Source: Boswellia sacra
Lineage: Eukaryota; Streptophyta; Magnoliopsida; Sapindales; Burseraceae
Assembly (NCBI GenBank): GCA_013180625.2
Contig: SNVD02001362.1
Coordinates: 1-64,000, forward strand
DNA: 64,000 bases
Reading direction: 5' to 3'
Part shown: in pieces, positions 56,154 through 64,000 of the stretch
Numbering within the stretch: the first letter of the stretch is position 1
How the letters are laid out: every line of letters starts with the position of its first letter
The notes under the pieces: model-generated
Told to the model about the DNA's origin: nothing
Seen by the model: the letters and a program-made list of their open reading frames with translations, nothing else
The model's database searches: none
Position numbers and translations under genes: made by a program

Positions 56154-58523
56154 ATGGACATCAAGACTTTATCTTTGCCTAAAAATGATGGAAATCTGTG
56201 CCTAGTTGATAGTGCAACCACACATACAATTCTTAAAGATAAAAAATATTTCCTAAATTTAACCTTTCTGGAAGTAAAGGTTAACACTATATCAGGGTCC
56301 GTAAACATGATTGAGGGCTCTGGAAGAGCCACAATAATGCTGACAAATGGTACTAAGTTGAATATTAATAATGCCTTATATTCAAGCAAATCCAGAAGAA
56401 ATTTGCTCAGTTTTAAAGATATAAGACATAATGGATATCATATTGAGACATGTTGTGAAAATAATATTGAATTCCTTTGTATCACCTCAAATGTCTCAGG
56501 ACAGAAATTAATATTAGAGAAGCTTGAAGCTTTCTCTTCTGGATTATATTACACATATATAAGGTCCATTCAAACATACGCAGTTATGAAACAGAAGTTT
56601 AGTGATCCTAAGACTTTTATGTTATGGCATAACCGTCTTGGTCACCCAGGATCATCAATGATGCGTAGAATTGTTGAGAATACAAATGGACACCCACTAA
56701 AGAGTCAGAAAATTCTTCTGTCCAATGAAACTACTTGTACCGCTTGTTCGCAAGGAAAATTGATTGTTAGACCATCTCTCTCTAAGATTGGTCAAGAATC
56801 CCCATCATTTTTACAAAGAATCCAGAGGGATATATGTGGACCTATTCATCCACCGAGTGGACCTTTTCGCTATTTTATGGTTCTAATTGATGCTTCTGCA
56901 CGGTGGTCTCATGTATGTTTGTTATCAACTAGAAATATTGCATTTGCAAAGCTACTTGCTCAAATTATAAAATTACGGACACATTTTCCAGATTATCCTA
57001 TTAGGTCCATACGTTTGGATAATGCTGGTGAGTTTACATCAAAAGTTTTTTATGATTATTGTATGTCTGTTGGAATTGACATTGAGCATCCTGTCCCATA
57101 TGTTCATACCCAAAATGGTTTGACAGAATCACTTATAAAGCGACTGCAGATAATTGCACGAACTTTATTATTGAAAACACAGTTGCTAACCTCTGTCTGG
57201 GGCCATGCTATTTTACATGCTGCATCATTGATCAGATTAAGGCCTACTGCTTATCATGAATATTCATCAATACAACTTGTACTTGGCCAACAACCCAATG
57301 TATCCCATCTAAGAATTTTCGGTTGTGCCGTACAAGTCCCCATTGCTCCCCCGAAGCGGACAAAAATGGGGCCTCAACGCCAGTTGGGGATATATGTAGG
57401 TTACAATTCTCCATCTATTATCAGATATTTGGAACCCATGACGGGTGATATTTTTACTGCACGATTTGCAGATTGTCATTTTGATGAGACAGTTTTTCCG
57501 CCTTTAGGAAAAAAGAAAATGCCTCTCGAAGTTGGGCATGTGCCTCCTGAAAGAAATCCAGAACTTTCTTGGAATGTGAAAACATTGTCTCATCTTGATC
57601 CTCGCACATCTCAATGTGAAAATGAAGTGCAAAGGATGATATATCTTCAGACTATCGCTAATCAGATGCCAGATGCATTTACTGATGCAGCCAAGATAAC
57701 AAAGTCACATATACATGTTGCAAATACACCGGCTCGAATTGAGATTCCTGTTGGGCAAACCCCTAAAGCAACAATAAATAATCAAACTGTTACACGCCAG
57801 AAGCGTGGCAGACCCCTTGGATCAAAAGATGCTATCCCTCGAAAAAGAAAATTGATTAATAATGGTCCTGATATAAATGATGATCGAGCTAAAGGATCCA
57901 CATTCTCTGATTTGTCTCCTGAAATGACAAATGTTCCCAAGGAGACACCTGCCACTGAAAAGGCACAAGTTGTTGATGAAATACATGTTCCTGAAGTGAC
58001 AGCTGAATTTAAAAATGAGGAAATTTCTATTAATTATGCTTATACTAGAGAAATGTGGAAACGTGATGAAATTGTCATTGACGATGTATTTTCATTTGCA
58101 GTAGCCACTAATATTATGAATGATGACTTTGAACCACACACAGTGGATGAATGTAGACAAAGGCATGACTGGCCTAAATGGAAAGAAGCAAATCAAACAG
58201 AATTATCTTCTTTGGCCAAACGTGAAGTCTTTGGACCTGTAGTCCAAACGCCTAAAGATATCAAACCCGTTGGATATAAATGGGTATTTACTAGAAAACG
58301 AAATGAGAATAATGAGATTGCTAGGTATAAAGCCCGGCTAGTAGCTCAAGGTTTTTCTCAGAGACCGGGTATTGATTTTGATGAAACTTATGCTCCAGTA
58401 ATGGATATTATCACTTTTAGATATTTGATCAGTTTGGCAGTCTCGGAAAAACTTCACATGCGCCTTATGGATGTGGTAACTGCTTACTTGTATGGTAAAT
58501 TAGATTCTAATATATATATATGA
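56154..58523 (+). pseudogene. Copia pol, first part (PR, IN, start of RT), ends at a frameshift
   Basis: 789 codons from ATG 56154. Protease-like region with LVDSATTHTI near residue 18; the usual Asp-Thr/Ser-Gly triad reads DSA, as is common in this clade. Integrase with WHNRLGHPGS, CTACSQGK, DICGPIHPP, RLDNAGEF and HTQNGLTESLIKR; RT start with YKWVFTRKRNENNEI and ARYKARLVAQGFSQRPGIDF. It stops at 58523 within a ta run (NIYI), and RT resumes in another frame at 58520. Confidence 0.9.
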
Positions 58524-59755
58524 AACTCCCTGAAGGATTTAAATTGCCTGAAGCAATTAAAACACAACCAAGGAGTATGTATTCACTTAAGTTGCAGAGG
58601 TCCTTATATGGATTGAAACAATCTGGGAGAATGTGGTACAATCGTCTTAGTGAATACTTGATTAAAGAAGGGTACATTAATGATCCCATATGCCCTTGTG
58701 TGTTTATAAAAAGATCAGAATCTGGTTTTGCTATTATAGCAGTATATGTTGATGACATGAATTTAATTGGAACCCCTGAAGAAATCCAAAATGCGGCTGA
58801 ATATTTGATGAGAGAATTTGAAATGAAAGATTTAGGAAAAACGAAATATTGTCTCGGCCTGCAGATCGAGCATAACTCTGACGGTATATTTATTTACCAA
58901 TCAGCATATACAGAAAAGCTTTTGAAACGGTTTAATATGGATAAGGCTCATCCATTGAGTACCCCAATGGTTGTTAGATCTCTTGATCCTAAAAAGGATC
59001 CATTCCGTCCTAAAGAGGATGACGAACTGTTACTTGATCCTGAAGTACCATATTTGAACGCTATAGGTGCATTAATGTATTTAGTGCAATGTAGTAGACC
59101 TGATATTGCATTTGCAGTTAATTTATTAGCAAGGTTTAGTTCCGCACCCACTAGACGGCATTGGAACGGGATCAAACATATTTTTCGTTATCTTCAGGGA
59201 ACTATTGATCTGGGATTATTTTTTCTATATGAGCCTTCTGAAAATCCTGGATTGGTCGGATATGCTGATGCCGGTTATTTATCTGATCCTCATAAAGCTC
59301 GATCACAAACTGGATATGTTTTCACTTATAATGGGACCGCAATTTCATGGCGATCTACTAAACAGAGTTTGGTTGCTACTTCTTCTAACCACTCTGAAAT
59401 ACTTGCATTGCATGAGGCCAGCCGAGAGTGTATATGGTTACGTTCTGTTATTCAACACATCCAGAATTCGTGTGAATTATCTCCCACTATAAATCTTCCA
59501 ACAATCATATATGAAGATAATGCAGCATGTATTGCTCAAGTCCGAGGAGGATATATTAAAGGAGACAGAACAAAGCACATTTCACCGAAGTTCTTCTACA
59601 CGCATGAACTTCAAGAAAGTCAAAAGATCGATGTGAAGCAGATACGTTCAAATGACAATCTTGCAGATTTGTTCACTAAAACTTTACCAACATCGACATT
59701 TGAGAAGTTAGTATACAAAATTGGTATGCGGCGACCCAACAAGCAATCAATTTGA
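58520..59755 (+). pseudogene. Copia pol, second part (rest of RT and RNase H)
   Basis: Continues RT directly: MKLPEGFKLPEA, LYGLKQSGRMWYNRL, catalytic YVDDMNLIGT at residues 76-79, CSRPDIAFAVNLLARF, then RNase H with GYADAGYLSD, TGYVFTYNG, SSNHSEILAL, IYEDNAACIA, TKHISPKFFYTHEL, ending at TGA 59755. The overlap with the preceding frame at the ta run points to a 2-bp length change as the break. Confidence 0.92.
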
Positions 59756-59999
59756 CAAGAGATCTTCTGCCATGATCAGGGGAAGCATTGTGGACACATG
59801 TGTACTGTACTCTTTTTTCCTTCGATCGGGTTTTGTCCCACTGGGTTTTCCCGACAAGGTTTTTAATGAGGCAGTAAAACACGTCCAACACCACTTCATA
59901 ATTTGTTGTATAATTGTATTTCTTTATTTTGGTTTTTATCCCACTGGGTTTTTCCTTAGTAAAGTCAAATACAATTAAGTGGTAGAATCCAAGGGGAAG
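59756..59999 (+). other. Copia II 3' untranslated spacer and polypurine tract
   Basis: Two copies of a tttt-tcccactgggttttyc motif (about 59833-59853 and 59935-59955), a hallmark of the spacer before the 3' LTR in this copia group. Then comes the purine tract aaggggaag directly before the LTR. Confidence 0.75.
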
Positions 60000-60433
60000 T
60001 GTTATAAAAATGTTATAAAAATATAAGTGGATTACTACCACTTACATAATTAGTGGAGTTACCACTACTAATATAAATGGATTACTACCACTTACAAAAT
60101 TAGTGGAGTTACCACTACTTTTAGTGTGCCCATGTGAGAAATATGTTTTCATTTTTAATTGATTTATTATTAGGTACAATTACATTAATGACCATTCATA
60201 CTTCTCTATAAATAGGCATCCAATATTGTAATGAATTGATGAAGAATAATAGAAAAAGGAAATCCTCTCATTTCTCCTTCTTTCTTCTTTCTTTATTTCT
60301 ATCATTATTTTGCTTTGCATTCTAGGAGTAATTCACATTTCCTTCACCTCATTTTGTTACTTGTATTACATATAAGTAACCTTCATTAAACCACTTATAC
60401 CAATCCATACTTTTATTCACTTAATTTATAAAA
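60000..60433 (+). repeat. 3' LTR of copia element II
   Basis: Same length as the 5' LTR with scattered substitutions. The 50-bp doublet is kept (60020-60119) with two changes in the second unit. Confidence 0.88.
60207..60214 (+). promoter_or_regulatory. TATA box in the LTR next to the AVT3-type gene
   Basis: tataaata within ctctataaataggcatcc. It is the LTR promoter TATA and lies about 450 bp upstream of the AVT3-type ATG in the same orientation, so it could drive that gene. Use in the plant is inference. Confidence 0.5.
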
Positions 60434-60663
60434 TATTTTAGTATTGTATGATATATTTGATTAAATTATAATTATCATTTAATTTAAGAAATAATGCGAT
60501 AAAGAGTAATAAATATTAAATAATTAAAGAGTTGTTAATTCTAATAATAGTAAAGCAACGATCTAATCTCTCTCTTTGTTTGTCCCAGTTCACAGCTGAA
60601 AACTCTGATCAGATTCGCAACTCTGCATACCATTTCATTGATCTCATTCATCAACTCAAACTC

Positions 60664-61980
60664 ATGGGATCAAAGGCCAAGCAAAACGAAGCCAGTTCCT
60701 CTTCCCATCATAATCAACATCAGAAAGATCATCACCATCATCATCACATCAATGTACCAGCAGCAGGGGAAGAGACCCCTCTCCTTGGCGACCAAACCAC
60801 TCCATTATCCTCTCAACCCAAGACATTCGCTAACGTTTTCATTGCCGTGGTTGGTGCAGGCGTGTTGGGATTACCTTACGCTTTCAAGCGCACAGGATGG
60901 CTGATGGGCCTTGTCCTTATATTCGCTGTTGCTGCATTGACGTATCACTGCATGATGTTGCTTGTCCACACGCGTCGCAAACTCGAGTCAGGAAGCCACC
61001 ACAATGGCTTCGCCAAGATCAACTCTTTTGGCGACATGGGCTTTGCCGCATGTGGGTCTGTGGGGAGGTTTGCTGTTGATGTCATGATTTTTCTTTCCCA
61101 AGTTGGGTTTTGTATTGGGTATTTGATATTCATTGCCAACACTTTGGTTAATGTTTTTCATCGAACTACAATTTTTGGGTTCTCAGCTAAGGGCTTTTTT
61201 ATATGGAGTTGTTTCCCTTTCCAGTTGGCTTTAAGTTCGATAGCAACATTGACCAATTTGGCCCCTTTGAGTATTTTTGCTGATATTGTTGATTTGGGTG
61301 CAATGGGTGTGGTCATGGTGGAAGATGTGAATGTGTTTTTGAACCAAAGGCCAGAAGTTGAGGCTTTTAAAGGCTTCTCTCTTTTTTTCTATGGTATTGG
61401 TGTGGTTCTCTATACATTTGAAGGGGTTGGCATGATTTTGCCATTAGAAGCAGAGACCAAAGATAAGGACAAATTTGGTATGACATTGGGGTGGAGTATG
61501 CTTTTCATTAGTGTGTTGTATGGAGGGTTTGGTGCATTGGGTTACATTGCTTTTGGTGAAAACACCAAGGACATCATAACTGCCAATTTGGGCTCTGGTT
61601 TTGTTTCCCTCATTGTACAGTTGGGCCTCTGCATAAATCTGTTTTTCACATTTCCTTTGATGTTGAATCCTGTGTATGAGATTGTGGAAAGGCGGTTTCG
61701 AAGTGGGGAGTATTGCCTCTGGTCACGATGGTTGATGGTGTTGGTGGCTTCATTGGTGGCTTTGTTTGTTCCCAATTTTGCAGATTTCATGTCTCTGGTA
61801 GGGAGCAGTATATGTATTGGATTGGCGTTTGTTTTGCCTGCTTTGTTTCACTTGCTGGTCTTCAAGGAAGAGGTAGGGTGGGAGAGGTGTTATTTGGATG
61901 TAGGGATTGTGATATTGGGAATTGTTCTTGCAATTTCGGGAACCTGGTATGCCATACTGGAGATTTTGAAACAACACTGA
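60664..61980 (+). CDS. Vacuolar amino acid transporter, AVT3 type (438 aa)
   Basis: Member of the amino acid/auxin permease family, AVT3 subgroup, which exports neutral amino acids from the vacuole. It has a hydrophilic N-terminus with a run of six His in HHNQHQKDHHHHHHIN and the acidic di-Leu-like EETPLLG, a type of vacuolar sorting signal. About eleven membrane segments follow, from TFANVFIAVVGAGVLGLPYA through IMFLSQVGFCIGYLIFIANT-like, YGIGVVLYTFEGVGMILPLE (the conserved FEG motif) and LQLGLCINLFFTFPLMLNPV-like, to ILGIVLAISGTWYAI. ATG 60664 is used; the frame is open upstream to 60532 but without an ATG. Single exon. The copia LTR ends 230 bp upstream. Length is normal for the subgroup. 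Confidence 0.92.
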   Translation: MGSKAKQNEASSSSHHNQHQKDHHHHHHINVPAAGEETPLLGDQTTPLSSQPKTFANVFIAVVGAGVLGLPYAFKRTGWLMGLVLIFAVAALTYHCMMLLVHTRRKLESGSHHNGFAKINSFGDMGFAACGSVGRFAVDVMIFLSQVGFCIGYLIFIANTLVNVFHRTTIFGFSAKGFFIWSCFPFQLALSSIATLTNLAPLSIFADIVDLGAMGVVMVEDVNVFLNQRPEVEAFKGFSLFFYGIGVVLYTFEGVGMILPLEAETKDKDKFGMTLGWSMLFISVLYGGFGALGYIAFGENTKDIITANLGSGFVSLIVQLGLCINLFFTFPLMLNPVYEIVERRFRSGEYCLWSRWLMVLVASLVALFVPNFADFMSLVGSSICIGLAFVLPALFHLLVFKEEVGWERCYLDVGIVILGIVLAISGTWYAILEILKQH

Positions 61981-64000
61981 GAATTCATCCATTCAATTGC
62001 TTTTAAATCTTTGATTAGTATTAGTATTAGTATGCATGCATGCATGTTATTCTTAGGCAGTCCATGTCCATGTCCGTCATGATTGTGTAACTTTATTTGA
62101 ATTAACATAATGCAATAACATGTGTGGCTGCTTCTTTTTTGATGAGCGGCTCAGCGCTTTATTCATTTTATTTGACTCAAATCAAAATGAATGTCCACAC
62201 CACATAAATGACCATGAAAGCCATGCCATATTCATTTCAAACAACAGAAAAATAAAAGGTACAAAATGAGGGATGTTATATATACAACCAATTCCATACA
62301 ACACTAATATTATATTTATAACTTTCATAGTTTACATGGTCTTATTAGATATATAACTACTATTATTATTTTTTATTTTTTCCTACTCCAGTGAATTTTG
62401 TCATGTAGAGTGTGATGTAGGACTCGTTAGAGATTTTACTAACTGAGAGATTTTGACTATTATTAAAGATTTTGACTTCCTAAATTGAGAAAAATTCTAG
62501 CAATATCATTTTCACATGTGGTCTCCACTGAGAAGGGTTCATATGAAGCACTTATACAAGTATTCTATCAACTTTCTAGGCTACTTTTGAGTTAGTAATT
62601 ACTTTTCTATTTTGTTTAAGAGTTAGTTTTTGTATTCTTCAAGTTTAGTTGAGATTAGATTCAATTTCTTAATAGATTCTATTTTTAAATCAAATTATGT
62701 TTGTTGGTACTATGATTAGTTATTTTATTTCTAAGGTTGTTGATTAAGGATTTTTTATCTTTTACAATAAAGATTATTTTTTCCCTCAAATTTCACTATA
62801 TTTCTCCATAAATTTATTCTATTGTTTCTCATCTTTTCTATGTCTATATCTTTCCCCCTTTCCTTCAATTTGAGGAACCTCTTTCCTCATCAAACTGTCA
62901 CATCGATTGTAGAGTTTGAGTTGTATTTTTAATAAGTTTTTATCATATAGACTACCACATTAGATTGTACAAAAATTGTAAGTTTAGCCAGAGGCGGAGC
63001 CAAGATTTGGGAGTTGGAGGGGCCACTAGTGAAAAATAAAAATTAAGAAGTAAAACAGTAATTACAGTGGGGCCAAACTGATGTAAATTCAAATTGTAAT
63101 GACTATTTTTAGAAAATTATAAACTTTTTCATATAAAATTTTTCAAAAAATTTTGGGCTGGAGAGGCTGCAAAGTGTAGCTCCGTCCTAAGTTTAGCACT
63201 ACTATTTAAACACAATCACTCATCTAGTAAAATTATATTCTATTAGATTGTATAGAATTTGTTTTCGAACCGATGCAACATGAAAACAAGAAGGCCCATG
63301 GGCTAGGCTAGCGGCCTGCATTGCACTTTGGGGTGCTCAATAGGCCTCTTTTAGCACAAAAAGTAGACACAACTACACAACTAGCAACTTGAAATCCAAC
63401 CGAGGATAGCTTAGATTAGGTTAGAAATAAAGAAAGATACCTACTGGTATTGTCCGGATCTGGTGACTTAATAGTGACAAAATGGGTTGGCATTTGGCAA
63501 CATAAATGTACAGCTCAAGTTCGAGGCCCTTTCAATTTCATGCAATTACAATGTGACACATGGTACCAGGTGGTCCGTCTATAGATGTATAATATATGCC
63601 ACGTTTGAGCATCACATAAATTCCCTACATGGGTCCAAGGCCAGTCAAGAGGAAAGTGAAGGGCAGGCATTTACATTATGATTGCGATAGCAAAAAGTTA
63701 TGGGTAGTAGTAGCAGTAGGATGCCTGATGTTATGTCATGAATACATGTTATTCATCTTTTTCTCACTAAAATGCTCATCAAATCATCTAAGTTGCATTT
63801 TAAAAATTGAATCAAAACAATAAGTCAACTAATCAATTGAAAGGCATTGAGAAATAACAGATCTATCCTACTATCACAACAAATATGTAAAGGTTGTGTT
63901 ATGAAACATGCATGCATCTCATGTACATTGACATTAGCATAATATAACATGACCAATTGACCATTTATAATTTACTCATTTTTTCATGAATTTGGATCCT
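61981..64000. other. Intergenic
   Basis: AVT3-type 3' flank with tgcatgcatgcatg near 62033, AT-rich sequence and a 200-bp MITE at 62989-63188. No supportable gene; short frames at 63487-63823 have no domain. Confidence 0.6.
62980..63197. mobile_element. Mutator-type MITE with 9-bp target duplication
   Basis: A 200-bp element (62989-63188) flanked on both sides by aagtttagc (62980-62988 and 63189-63197), a perfect 9-bp target duplication typical of Mutator-like elements. The ends are imperfect inverted repeats: cagaggcggagccaag at the left and, in reverse complement, aggacggagctacact at the right. No coding capacity. Confidence 0.8.

Larger units (their letters stand above)
54101..60433 (+). 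mobile_element. Ty1/copia LTR retrotransposon, older and defective
   Basis: Two 434-bp direct LTRs (54101-54534 and 60000-60433) bound gag and pol. The LTRs differ at about seven to eight positions by eye (about 1.7%), so this element is older than the one at 22 kb. Gag and pol are in different frames, and pol is frameshifted in RT. The target duplication is unclear: cattt precedes the 5' LTR and tattt follows the 3' LTR. Its 3' end lies about 230 bp from the ATG of the AVT3-type gene, in the same orientation. Confidence 0.93.

Noticed and set aside
60532..60663. Upstream extension of the AVT3-type frame
   Set aside because: Open but begins with a non-ATG codon; family members start at the MGSK-type methionine.

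Overview
The window is nuclear DNA of a flowering plant, most likely a eudicot. The evidence is AT-rich intergenic DNA with CA/TA microsatellites, tandem single-exon leucine-rich-repeat receptor-like proteins (RLPs), plant-specific DUF295 F-box proteins, an 18-exon plant-type GnT-I gene, Ty1/copia retrotransposons and MITEs. I cannot name the species from sequence alone.

Layout. 1-22 kb is an RLP cluster on the minus strand. It holds a copy cut by the left edge (1-1915), a heavily broken copy (8442-11393) and an intact 1067-residue copy (14951-18154). The first and third copies are recent duplicates, and the homology continues several kb into their 5' flanks. Each has since gained its own extra LRR units. 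22,071-27,103 is a very young copia element with apparently identical 249-bp LTRs, a perfect 5-bp target duplication and one in-frame stop between its RT and RNase H domains. Two fragments of an ERD4/CSC1(OSCA)-type membrane protein gene lie on either side of the RLP/copia block in collinear order (N-terminal part at 31 kb, C-terminal part at 6 kb). They look like one dead gene split by the growth of the cluster.

32-46 kb carries a head-to-head pair of F-box/DUF295 genes (32701-34125 and 37225-38676), an intron-containing fragment of an aconitase gene that has lost an iron-sulfur ligand cysteine, a small two-helix membrane protein gene, and an F-box-associated-domain gene whose 5' end is interrupted by a stop, plus F-box scraps.

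46.3-52.6 kb is the best-resolved gene: N-acetylglucosaminyltransferase I (GnT-I/CGL1, 444 residues, minus strand). I could assemble 18 exons by splice signals and family similarity. Its 13th intron has the signature of a rare U12-dependent AT-AC intron.

54.1-60.4 kb is a second, older copia element. Its two LTRs differ at about seven to eight of 434 positions, and its RT is frameshifted in a TA run. Its 3' LTR ends only about 230 bp upstream of the ATG of an AVT3-type vacuolar amino acid transporter gene (60664-61980) in the same orientation, so the LTR may now act as, or have displaced, that gene's promoter. A 200-bp Mutator-type MITE with a 9-bp target duplication lies downstream.

No operon-like or novel multi-gene system is visible. 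The striking content is gene-family evolution (RLP and F-box birth and death), one minor-spliceosome intron and two contrasting retrotransposon insertions.
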